Shown here in pieces: positions 35,573 through 44,700 of a DNA stretch of 64,000 bases. A program made the translations under genes and the position numbers. Source of the stretch: Alkaliphilus flagellatus (lineage in GTDB: Bacteria > Bacillota > Clostridia > Peptostreptococcales > Natronincolaceae); NCBI RefSeq assembly GCF_018919215.1, contig NZ_JAHLQK010000002.1:310001-374000 (forward strand), read 5' to 3'. Numbering within the stretch: position 1 is the first letter of the stretch; every line of letters starts with the position of its first letter. The notes beneath the pieces are model-generated. The model searched no databases. It had not been told where the DNA came from and saw only the letters and a program-made list of their open reading frames with translations.

Positions 35573-35996
35573 CCAATTATATTCTCAAGTTATTTTAGAG
35601 CACTATGAAAATTCCCCTCATCGTAGAGAAATGGAGGGGGATCACATATGTGAGAGGGGATATAATCCCCTTTGTGGTGATGATATAACGCTACAGGTAA
35701 AGTTTAATAGAAATATTATTGAGGATGTAGCTTTTAAAGGTAAGGGCTGTGCTATAAGCCAGGCTTCTACTTCTATGCTTATTGATCTTATAAAGGGAAG
35801 AAATGTAGAAGAAGTTTTAGAACTTATTGATGAATTTTTGAAGATGATTAAAAAGGAAGATGGGGATTATGAAATTCTGGAGGATGCCCAGATTCTACAA
35901 GGGGTTTCAGACTTTCCGGCTAGGATTAAATGTGCAGTTTTAGCATGGCATACACTTAAAAATATAATTGTAAAACAATATGAAATGAGCAAGTAA
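35562..35996 (+). CDS. sufU: SufU, zinc-dependent sulfur transfer protein
   Basis: A 144-residue IscU-related protein. Cys residues in NPLCGDD near 38, GKGCAISQAS near 63 and RIKCAVLAWHTL near 127 are the zinc/sulfur ligands of SufU, with HYENSPHRR near the N-terminus. The insertion between the second and third Cys is typical of SufU rather than IscU. Last gene of the operon; no strong terminator follows. Confidence 0.93.
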   Translation: MDLNQLYSQVILEHYENSPHRREMEGDHICERGYNPLCGDDITLQVKFNRNIIEDVAFKGKGCAISQASTSMLIDLIKGRNVEEVLELIDEFLKMIKKEDGDYEILEDAQILQGVSDFPARIKCAVLAWHTLKNIIVKQYEMSK

Positions 35997-36110
35997 TAAA
36001 TAACGTATATTGATTAATCTACATTATTAAAAAGTTGTTTTAAAAAGACAAGAACTATGGTATGATGATATAGTGTGATACAATTATAACAATTTTGGAG
36101 GTGTCTAGTT

Positions 36111-37352
36111 GTGGATAAACAACAAAAAATTGCACTTATTTTAATGCCTATATTAGCAATTGGTATTTTGGCAGGCGGAATGTTTATGTCAGGTAAAGCG
36201 AATCCAGCTTCAGCTGCTACTTATACAGACGGTGTATACGAAGGTGAAGGAGAAGGATTCGCAGGAGCAATTAAAGTTAAGGTTACAGTAGAAGGTGGAA
36301 AGATTGCTTCTATAGAGCTATTAGAGCATGGTGAAACAGAAGGAATCGGCGACAAGGGAGCAGAAGCAGTTATTGCAAGCATTGTTGCAGAGCAAAAAAC
36401 AGATGTGGATGTATCATCTGGAGCTACATTCTCAAGTAATGGTGTAATGGAAGCTGTTAAAAATGCTTTAGCTGGTGCTGGAGGATCACAAAGCTTTACA
36501 GATGGAGAGTTTGAAGGTGAAGCAGAAGGATTCCACGGAGTTCTTAAGCTTAAAGTTAAAGTAGATGGCGGAAAGATCACTTCTATAGAATTATTAGAGC
36601 ATGGCGAAACTGAAGGGATCGGTGACGTAGGAGCTCAAGAAGTTATTGATAGAATTATTGCAGAACAAAAAATAGATGTTGATGTATCAACTGGAGCTAC
36701 ATTCTCAAGTAATGCTGTAATGGAAGCTGTTAAAAATGCTTTAGCAGGAGGAACTGGTGGGGCAGAAGAAACTGTTGAAGAAATTGAATTTATTGATGGA
36801 GTTTATGAAGGAGCTGCAGAAGGCTTCCATGGAGATATTAAAGTTAAAGTAGAAGTTAAAGATGGAAAGCTTGTAATTGTAGAGGTTTTAGAGCAGGATG
36901 AAACAGAAGGAATCGGTGATGTTGCTTTAGAAGAACTTGCAAAAAATATGGTTACAGAGCAAAATATTGAAATTGACAATGTATCAGGAGCAACTTTCTC
37001 AAGCAAAGGAATTAAAGAAGCTGTTAAAAATGCTTTATTATCTGCTGGTTCTGCAGAAACTGTAGAAGCTGTTGAGGAAATTGAATTTGTTGATGGAGTT
37101 TATGAAGGAGCTGCTGAAGGCTTCCATGGAGATGTTAAAGTAAAGGTTGAAGTTAAAGACGGAAAGCTTGCTAAAGTAGAAATTTTAGAGCAAAGTGAAA
37201 CAGAGGGAATTGGTGATGTTGCCCTAGAAGAATTAGCAAATGCTATGGTTGAAAAGCAAACTGTTGAAGTTGATGATGTATCAGGAGCGACTTTCTCAAG
37301 TACAGGAATTAAAGAAGCTGTTAAAAGTGCATTAAAAAGTACATCTAAATAA
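36111..37352 (+). CDS. Membrane-anchored protein with four FMN-binding domains
   Basis: A 413-residue exported protein. A hydrophobic segment (residues 7-27) anchors it outside the cell. Four FMN_bind repeats follow (about 38-121, 129-212, 226-311, 325-411). Each ends in a flavinylation-type motif Dxx(S/T)GAT: DVSSGAT, DVSTGAT, DNVSGAT and DDVSGAT, with acceptor threonines at 106, 197, 295 and 394. ApbE-type transferases attach FMN to this motif in NqrC/RnfG-like proteins. Repeats 1 and 2 are most alike, as are 3 and 4, implying two rounds of duplication. GTG start after GGAGGTG. Probably an extracellular electron carrier; no apbE is in the window. Confidence 0.82.
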   Translation: MDKQQKIALILMPILAIGILAGGMFMSGKANPASAATYTDGVYEGEGEGFAGAIKVKVTVEGGKIASIELLEHGETEGIGDKGAEAVIASIVAEQKTDVDVSSGATFSSNGVMEAVKNALAGAGGSQSFTDGEFEGEAEGFHGVLKLKVKVDGGKITSIELLEHGETEGIGDVGAQEVIDRIIAEQKIDVDVSTGATFSSNAVMEAVKNALAGGTGGAEETVEEIEFIDGVYEGAAEGFHGDIKVKVEVKDGKLVIVEVLEQDETEGIGDVALEELAKNMVTEQNIEIDNVSGATFSSKGIKEAVKNALLSAGSAETVEAVEEIEFVDGVYEGAAEGFHGDVKVKVEVKDGKLAKVEILEQSETEGIGDVALEELANAMVEKQTVEVDDVSGATFSSTGIKEAVKSALKSTSK

Positions 37353-37380
37353 ATAAGAATACTTAAATAAATAAGAATAC

Positions 37381-37414
37381 TAAAAAAACCTCGAAGAAGC
37401 TCGAGGTTTTTTTA
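37381..37414. terminator. Bidirectional terminator between convergent genes
   Basis: TAAAAAAACCTCGA and TCGAGGTTTTTTTA are perfect 14-bp complements with a 6-nt loop, T-rich in both directions, serving the FMN protein and the NhaC antiporter. An 18-nt tandem repeat (37347-37381) lies just before it. Confidence 0.9.
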
Positions 37415-37450
37415 GTATCTAGAATTCGATACAATGTTATTAGATAATCC

Positions 37451-38860
37451 TTATTTACTTACTGCCCTTTTTTTTTCATTATTATCTACCTTGGTAATAC
37501 TAAATCCAGTATATCCATAAATTATAGCAACAATAGGATTAATTATATTTAAGAAAGCAAATGGTGCAAATGCAAATGGTGAAACTAATAGAGCACTGTG
37601 CATAAAAGCTCCACAGGTGTTCCAAGGTATTAATGCTGATGTTAAAGTACCTGCATCCTCTAAGGTTCTTGATAATACTTTAGGATGAATTCCCCTTTCA
37701 TCATAAACATCTTTGTACATTCTACCAGGTATTACGATTGATAGATACTGGTCTGCAGCAAGGAAGTTAACTGCTATACTAGTTAAAATAGTAGCTGTAA
37801 TTAATGAACCTGTACTGTTGGCAAATCTTAAAATATTATTCCCAATAGCTTGAAGCATTCCGGTTTTTTCCATAATACCGCCAAATGTCATAGCTAATAA
37901 AATTAGGGAAACTGTCCACATCATAGAGTCTAATCCACCACGGTTTAAAAGCTCATCAACCATTTCAACACCACTTTCAATTTCGAAACCATAGTGAGCA
38001 GCATTTATAATATCTCCTATGTTGGACTTTTGGAATATGGCAGCAAATATACCACCAATTGTAGTACCCGCAATTAAGCCTGGTAGTGCAGGAATTTTAA
38101 GTACTACTAAAATAATAACTATAACTGGTGGAAGTAAGAGTAAAGGTGAAATATTAAAGTTGCTTGATATTCCATTTAAAATAATATCGATATTAGCTGT
38201 ATCTAGTACTTGCCCTGAATATTTAATACCTATAATACCATATAAAATTAGTGCTATTATAAAGCTAGGAAGAGTAGTATAAAGCATATGCTGTATATGC
38301 TCAAATAGTGTAGTTCCTGCCATTGCAGGTGCTAGATTTGTAGTATCTGAAAGAGGTGACATCTTATCTCCAAAGTATGCACCTGAAACAATTGCACCGG
38401 CTACTATTTCCATAGGTATACCTAATCCTTGACCAACTCCCATAAGTGCTATACCTACAGTACCGGCTGTAGTCCAAGAACTACCTGTAGCTAGAGAAAC
38501 TATGGCACATATGATTGATGTAGCTACTAAGAATATTCCAGGTGATAAAATCTTTAATCCGTAATAAATCATTGTAGGAACTGTGCCACTTAAAATCCAA
38601 ACCCCAATTACAGTACCTATTATCATTAATATTAATATAGCTTGCATTGCCATTTGAATAGTTTCAATTGATCCCTTTTCTATCTCATCCCATTTATATC
38701 CTAATGAGAATATAGCTATTCCAGCAGCTACTACAATAGCAACAATTATAGGAATATGAGGATCCGCTTCAAACTTTGTAATTGCTATAAATAAGGATGC
38801 TACCAATACAGCAATAGGGATTAAAGCATGAACAAGCGTGGCTTCTTTTTTTGTTTTCAT
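37451..38860 (-). CDS. nhaC: NhaC-family Na+/H+ antiporter
   Basis: A membrane antiporter of about 469 residues with ten or more helices. LATGSSWTTAGTVGIALMG near residue 130 and GAYFGDKMSPLSDTTNLAP near 165 are the strongly conserved NhaC signatures around the ion path. The longer frame begins with a TTG that overlaps the ribosome site GGGGGAGG; the ATG at 38860 is preferred. Substrates in this family range from Na+/H+ to malate/lactate exchange, so the ion is inferred. It is transcribed alone. Confidence 0.88.
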   Translation of the reverse strand: MKTKKEATLVHALIPIAVLVASLFIAITKFEADPHIPIIVAIVVAAGIAIFSLGYKWDEIEKGSIETIQMAMQAILILMIIGTVIGVWILSGTVPTMIYYGLKILSPGIFLVATSIICAIVSLATGSSWTTAGTVGIALMGVGQGLGIPMEIVAGAIVSGAYFGDKMSPLSDTTNLAPAMAGTTLFEHIQHMLYTTLPSFIIALILYGIIGIKYSGQVLDTANIDIILNGISSNFNISPLLLLPPVIVIILVVLKIPALPGLIAGTTIGGIFAAIFQKSNIGDIINAAHYGFEIESGVEMVDELLNRGGLDSMMWTVSLILLAMTFGGIMEKTGMLQAIGNNILRFANSTGSLITATILTSIAVNFLAADQYLSIVIPGRMYKDVYDERGIHPKVLSRTLEDAGTLTSALIPWNTCGAFMHSALLVSPFAFAPFAFLNIINPIVAIIYGYTGFSITKVDNNEKKRAVSK

Positions 38861-38887
38861 AAAAATAAATTCCTCCCCCAAAATAAT

Positions 38888-38901
38888 GTTAATTAATTAA
38901 C
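38888..38901. promoter_or_regulatory. 14-bp perfect palindrome upstream of nhaC
   Basis: GTTAATTAATTAAC sits about 30 nt before the antiporter start. In AT-rich DNA this can arise by chance, so an operator role is only a possibility. The rest of the 536-nt gap 38861-39396 holds a promoter (39212) and a leader hairpin (39330) for the flavin-complex operon and nothing else I recognise. Confidence 0.35.
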
Positions 38902-39211
38902 TATTCTGTTTTAATAATTAAGCTATATTTTAAATCCAATCCTCCCTTCCAAAATACGTAAATTAATACTCTGCTTAAGTTAAGTTATCATCTAGCCCGA
39001 ACCCTAACTCCTGTGATTTAAAGAGGTAGACTTTATTTAAGTTTTTCTACTTGATACAAAAGTTTTAAAAAAACTGGCTATTGAATCAAGTATAATTATA
39101 AATATATTACTATAAGTTTATAGAAAATTCAAACATATTTTTAAATAGATGATATATTAAAAGCAAAAGATATACTTCCAAAAATAAGAAGATTACTTAA
39201 CCTAAAAGTCG

Positions 39212-39240
39212 TTTACAAGATTTTAGTACCATGTTATTAT
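39212..39240 (+). promoter_or_regulatory. Promoter of the NuoE/NuoF-type operon
   Basis: TTTACA (39212-39217), 17 nt, TATTAT (39235-39240). It would start near 39247 and leave a leader of about 150 nt containing a hairpin. Confidence 0.55.
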
Positions 39241-39329
39241 ATAGTTGAAATGTTTTAAATGGTCAGTCAACGTTTATTTTTTAACTATTTATTAAGATAA
39301 AGCTTAGAGGATATTAATAGGTTATTGAA

Positions 39330-39368
39330 GTTTTTGTAGAATAAAATATATTTTTATACTACAAAAAC
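39330..39368 (+). promoter_or_regulatory. Leader hairpin before the NuoE-like gene
   Basis: GTTTTTGTAG (39330-39339) and CTACAAAAAC (39359-39368) pair perfectly around a 19-nt AT-rich loop, ending 10 nt before the ribosome site GGAAGGAG. It is not followed by a T-run. It could be an operator, an RNA stabiliser or chance. Confidence 0.4.
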
Positions 39369-39396
39369 ACATCTATGTTGGAAGGAGTGGGGATAA

Positions 39397-39927
39397 ATGG
39401 CTTGTTGTGAAGAAAAAAAGGATTATAAGAGCACAGCAAATGTTACAGTCCAGGATGAGGGCAAGTTGGCATCAATTCTTAGTAAGTATGAGGGGAAAAA
39501 AGGGAGTCTTATTAGCATTTTACAAGATGTTCAGGAGCACTATAACTATTTACCAATAGATGCTCTAAACTATATAGCTAAGAAGACTGGTATTAAGCCT
39601 GCTAAGATACATGGCGTTGCTACATTCTATACTCAATTTCGGTTAAAACCAGTAGGTGAAAATTTAATAATGCTTTGTCAAGGTACCGCCTGTCATGTAA
39701 ATGGATCTAAGGGTATTGAGGAAGCAATTAATGAAGAATTAAAAATAAAAGACGGAGAAACAACAGAAGATAATTTATTCACTTTAATAAATGTAGCCTG
39801 TCTAGGTTGTTGTAGCCTATCACCAGTAATGATGATAAATGATGAAACATATGGTAAGTTAACACCAGAAAAAACAAAGAGCATTATTAGGGAAATTAAG
39901 GATAAACAACAAATAAAGGGGGCTTAA
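39397..39927 (+). CDS. NuoE-like [2Fe-2S] subunit of a soluble flavin complex
   Basis: A 176-residue thioredoxin-like iron-sulfur protein, homologous to the 24-kDa subunit of complex I and to subunits of bifurcating hydrogenases and formate dehydrogenases. The four cluster ligands are in CQGTAC (about residues 94-99) and CLGCC (about 134-138). The segment VATFYTQFRLKPVG is typical. It is the first of three genes; the next starts 3 nt after its stop. Confidence 0.9.
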   Translation: MACCEEKKDYKSTANVTVQDEGKLASILSKYEGKKGSLISILQDVQEHYNYLPIDALNYIAKKTGIKPAKIHGVATFYTQFRLKPVGENLIMLCQGTACHVNGSKGIEEAINEELKIKDGETTEDNLFTLINVACLGCCSLSPVMMINDETYGKLTPEKTKSIIREIKDKQQIKGA

Positions 39928-39930
39928 TAT

Positions 39931-41685
39931 ATGAAAATTATTGTGGGGCAAGGTAGCTGTGGGATAGCTGCCGGTGCTAATAAAGTATATGATGCCATAG
40001 CAGAAGAAATAAAAAGTATGAATATAGATGTAGAGCTAACTACTACTGGCTGCATAGGAATGTGCTATTTAGAACCAATTGTAGATTTTATTGATGATAA
40101 TGGAGAAAAAACAGTTTTTGTAAAAGTTGATGCTAAAATGGCTAAGGAAATTGTTAATGGTATAGCTCAAAATAACGAGAACTCAAATAAGTATTTAATA
40201 GATGAGATTGATAAAGGTATTCTATCTAAACAAAAACGTGTGGCTTTAAAAAACTGTGGAGTAATCAATCCAGAAAGTATTGATGAATATATAGCTTCTG
40301 GCGGATATAAGGCTCTTAAAAAATGTCTTGAAAGTATGACCCCAGAGGATGTTATAGAAGAGATTAAAATTGCAGGGTTAAAGGGAAGAGGAGGAGCAGG
40401 TTTTCCAACATGGTTTAAGTGGAATGCAGCAAAGCAATCTCCAGGGAATGTTAAATACGTGGTTTGTAATGCAGACGAAGGTGATCCAGGCGCCTTTATG
40501 GATAGGAGTATATTAGAAGGTGATCCTCATAATTTAATAGAGGGAATGATAATAAACGGATATGCAATAGGAGCTTCGGAGGGAATTGTTTATGTAAGAG
40601 CCGAGTATCCATTGGCTATAAAACGATTAAATAATGCAATAGAACAAGCTAGAATTAGAGGTTATTTAGGAAAAAACATTTTTGGATTAGATAAATTTGA
40701 TTTTGATTTAAGAATTAAAGCAGGTGCAGGGGCATTTGTATGTGGGGAGGAAACAGCACTTATTGAGTCTCTACAAGGTGAGAGAGGTATGCCTAGATTA
40801 AAGCCTCCCTTCCCAGCACAAAAAGGCTATTGGGATAAGCCTACTAATATTAATAATGTTGAAACCTTTGCAAATGTACCGTGGATATTAGCAAACGGTG
40901 GAAGTGCATTTTCTTCTATGGGTACAGAAAATAGTAAAGGGACAAAAGTTTTTGCTCTAACTGGCAAAATTAATAAAGGTGGACTAGTCGAAGTTCCTAT
41001 GGGAATACCTCTAAGGGAAGTAATATTTGATATAGGTGGAGGGATTATCGACAATAAACAGTTTAAGGCAGTACAAATGGGTGGGCCATCTGGAGGATGT
41101 ATACCTGCTAATCTTTTAGATACATCAGTGGACTATGAGTCTATTTCTAGAGTAGGAGCTATTATGGGTTCTGGCGGTATGGTTGTTATGGATGAAACAA
41201 CCTGTATGGTAGATATGGCAAGATTTTTCCTAGACTTTACCCGTAAAGAATCCTGTGGAAAGTGTATTCACTGTAGAATAGGTACAAAAAGGATGCTAGA
41301 GATATTAAACAGAATTTGTGAGGGTGAAGGACGAGAAGGAGACATCGAACTTTTAGAAGATCTAGGAGAAAAAATAAAGGAAGGATCCTTATGTGGACTA
41401 GGTCAATCAGCACCAAATCCAGTACTAAGCACTATTAGGTACTTTAGAGATGAATATGAGCGTCATATTAATGATAAGAAGTGTCCCGCTAAGCAATGTA
41501 CTAATTTATTAGAATATATGATTTTAGATGATAAATGTATTGGATGTGGTCTTTGTAAACGGAACTGCCCTGTTAATGCTATTGCAGGAGAACGTAAAGA
41601 AGCTCATAAAATTAACCAAGAAATATGTATTAAGTGTGGTAAGTGTTATGAAGTTTGCAAGTTTAGCGCAGTGACAGTTGACTAA
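39931..41685 (+). CDS. NuoF-like NAD(P)H:FMN subunit with extra ferredoxin domains
   Basis: A 584-residue NuoF/HydB-type subunit. An N-terminal thioredoxin-like [2Fe-2S] domain (Cys in the first 50 residues) precedes the FMN and NAD domains. GRGGAGFPTWFKW near 150, NADEGDPGAFMDR near 180 and GAGAFVCGEETALIESLQG near 265 are the FMN/NAD motifs; CGKCIHCRIGTKR near 447 binds a [4Fe-4S] cluster. Two ferredoxin clusters follow at the C-terminus (CIGCGLCKRNCP, CIKCGKCYEVC). This layout is shared by electron-bifurcating NADH enzymes. The partner subunit is the fused protein encoded next. Confidence 0.92.
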   Translation: MKIIVGQGSCGIAAGANKVYDAIAEEIKSMNIDVELTTTGCIGMCYLEPIVDFIDDNGEKTVFVKVDAKMAKEIVNGIAQNNENSNKYLIDEIDKGILSKQKRVALKNCGVINPESIDEYIASGGYKALKKCLESMTPEDVIEEIKIAGLKGRGGAGFPTWFKWNAAKQSPGNVKYVVCNADEGDPGAFMDRSILEGDPHNLIEGMIINGYAIGASEGIVYVRAEYPLAIKRLNNAIEQARIRGYLGKNIFGLDKFDFDLRIKAGAGAFVCGEETALIESLQGERGMPRLKPPFPAQKGYWDKPTNINNVETFANVPWILANGGSAFSSMGTENSKGTKVFALTGKINKGGLVEVPMGIPLREVIFDIGGGIIDNKQFKAVQMGGPSGGCIPANLLDTSVDYESISRVGAIMGSGGMVVMDETTCMVDMARFFLDFTRKESCGKCIHCRIGTKRMLEILNRICEGEGREGDIELLEDLGEKIKEGSLCGLGQSAPNPVLSTIRYFRDEYERHINDKKCPAKQCTNLLEYMILDDKCIGCGLCKRNCPVNAIAGERKEAHKINQEICIKCGKCYEVCKFSAVTVD

Positions 41686-41707
41686 TACACATAGGGGGGA
41701 ATAAAAA

Positions 41708-44700
41708 ATGCCTAATATTAGGATGAATATAAATGGTACCGAAGTAATTGGACATAAGGGACAGACTATTTTAGAAGTAGCAAAAGCTAACAACATTGAA
41801 ATTCCCACACTTTGCTATGATGAAAGAGTTAAGATATATGGTTCCTGTGGGCTTTGTGTTGTTGAAGTAGAAGGCACACCTAAGCTTTTAAGAGCCTGTG
41901 CTACAGAAGCTGCTGATGGTATGATAGTTGCTACTAATACGCAAAGAGTTAAGGGGTCAAGGAAGATTGCCTTAGAACTACTTTTATCAGATCACGTTGG
42001 AGATTGTAGACCACCTTGCGTTTTAGCCTGTCCGGCGGGTACAGATTGTCAAGGATATGTAGGGCTTATTGCCAATGGACAATATAAAGAAGCAGTAGAA
42101 TTAATAAAGGAAAAACTACCACTACCAGCTAGCATAGGTAGAGTTTGTCCTCATCCTTGTGAAACTGCCTGTAGAAGACAAACCTTAGATGATCCAATTT
42201 CAATTGCTTGGTTAAAGAGCTTTGTAGCGGACATTGATCTAAAAGACCCTAATGTATTTATGCCAGAAATGAAACCATCTACAGGTAAAAGCGTAGCTAT
42301 TATCGGTGGAGGGCCAAGTGGACTTACTGCTGCCTACTATTTAGCTAAAGAAGGGCATAAACCAGTTATATACGAGGCAATGCCAGAGCTTGGTGGTATG
42401 CTAAGATACGGTATTCCACAATATAGATTACCAAAGGAAGTCTTAAATAAGGAAATTGATATTATTAAAAAAATGGGAGTAGAAATGCTAACCAATATTA
42501 AAATTGGTAAAGACATAGACCTAACTCATTTAAGAGAAAATTACGATGGGGTATATGTTGCAATAGGTGCATGGAACAGTACAAAGCTTAACTGTGCTGG
42601 AGAAGACCTACAAGGAGTTATTGGAGGAATAGACTTTTTAAGTAAATTTGCAGTTAATGAGCCTATTAGAATAGGTGAAAGGGTGGCAGTAGTTGGTGGT
42701 GGAAATACAGCTATGGATGCTTGTAGAACAGCCATCAGATTAGGTGCAAAAGAAGTCTATAACATATATAGAAGAACAAAGGATGAAATGCCTGCAGAAG
42801 CGGTAGAAATAGAAGAAGCAGAAGAAGAAGGAGTTAACTTCAAGTTTTTAGTTAATCCTATCGAAATAATAGGAGAAAATGGGAAAGTGTCTAAAGTAAG
42901 ACTTCAAAAAATGAAGTTAGGTGAGCCAGATGAAAGAGGCAGAAGAAGACCGATTCCAATAGAAGGTGAAGAAGATATAATCGAAGTAGATTCTGTTATA
43001 GCTGCAATAGGCCAACAGGTAGATATAAAAGGTTTTGAAGATATTTCACTGACTAGATGGGGAACTATTTATGCCGATGAAAACTCGTTCCTTACAAATT
43101 TACCTGGAGTATTTGCAGGAGGAGATGCTACTAATAAAGGTCCTGATATTGCTATTACTGCAATTGGAGAAGGAAAGAAAGCGGCAGATATAATTTGTAA
43201 ATATTTAGAAGGCAGAGTTATTCCCTATGAAAATCCTTTCTATGTGACTAGAGATAATGTACCAGAAGAAGAATTTGCTCATATAAAAAGAGAATATAGA
43301 CCTAAAATGTCTCATTTAGCACCAGAGGTAAGAAAGAAAAATTTTGAGGAAATCGTTACAGGATATACAGAGGAAGATGCTAAAAGAGATGCTATGCGTT
43401 GTTTAGAGTGTGGTTGCCATGATGTATTCGAATGTAAGTTGTTAGAATACTCTAATGAATATAAAGTAGAACCCCAAAGATTATCTGGAGAAATGCACTA
43501 TCGTCAAGAGGATGATGGGCATCCGTTCATCATTAGAAATTCTGATAAATGTATTTTATGTGGACTTTGTGTTAGGGTTTGTGATGAAGTTGTAGGTGCT
43601 ACTGCTCTTGGACTTTTAAATAGAGGCTTCGATACTATAGTTCAACCAGCTTTTGATCTGCCTTTAAAGGATACAGATTGTGTAAGTTGTGGTCAGTGTA
43701 TAAGTGTATGTCCTACTGGAGCATTGCAAGAAAGATTAACTATAGAGAAATCTGTACCTCTTGTTACTAAAACAACTCATACGGTTTGTTCACATTGTAG
43801 TGTGGGTTGTAATATGGATTTAAATACTAAAGGAGATCTATTAGTTAGGGCATTACCTAGAAAAGAAAATCCTTTAGACGATGAGCTTCTTTGTGCAAAG
43901 GGACGTTTTGGTTTTGATGGAGCTCAAGCTGGAAAGAGAATAACTAAGCCATTAATTAGAAAAGAAGGAAAGTTAGAAGAAGTAACCTGGGATGAGGCTC
44001 TACTGTATACAGCTAAAAAGGCACAAAGCTTAGGGCTTTTATATGGTAGCAATTCTTTAGCTGTTTCCGTTTCAGACAGATATACAAACGAAGAAATTTA
44101 TTTAATATCTAAGTTTGGTAAAGATGTATTGAAAACTCAAAACATAGGTTCCTTCAATAATACTGTGAGTGGACTTGAAGATGTTTTAGGTTATGATGCA
44201 TCTACTAACACATTTGATGAGTTAACTGGAGCAGAAACCATTGTTCTTGTTGGATCCAACATTATGAAAAATCACCCTATAGCAGGATTTAAGATTAAAA
44301 AAGCTATAGAGCAAGGAGCTAAATTAATAGTAATAAATCCTGAAAAAACTAAAATAGACGGTATGGCTCATATTAAGGTTAATCCTTCTAATAGTACGCT
44401 ATTTTTAAAGGAAATCTTGAATGCTCTTATTAATGGTGGTTTTGCACCTAAGGCTAATAGTTGTCAAGGATTTGAGGAACTAAAGGAAAGTTTATCAAAT
44501 GTTCAAATTAGTCCTCAAGCTGCTGATATTGCACAAATATATGGAAAATCTAAAAGGGCTATAATCCTATTTGAGCAGAAGAATATTACCTCTGATGCTG
44601 CAGCGCTTTTAGCGAATATGGCAGTTTTAAGTGGACATATTGGCAAGCCACGTAGTGGTATTATTCAATTAAAGCAAAACAATAATAGTCAAGGGCTTAA

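Noticed and set aside
38888-38901. GTTAATTAATTAAC as a definite operator
   Set aside because: Short AT-only palindromes are expected by chance in this composition; kept only as a low-confidence feature.
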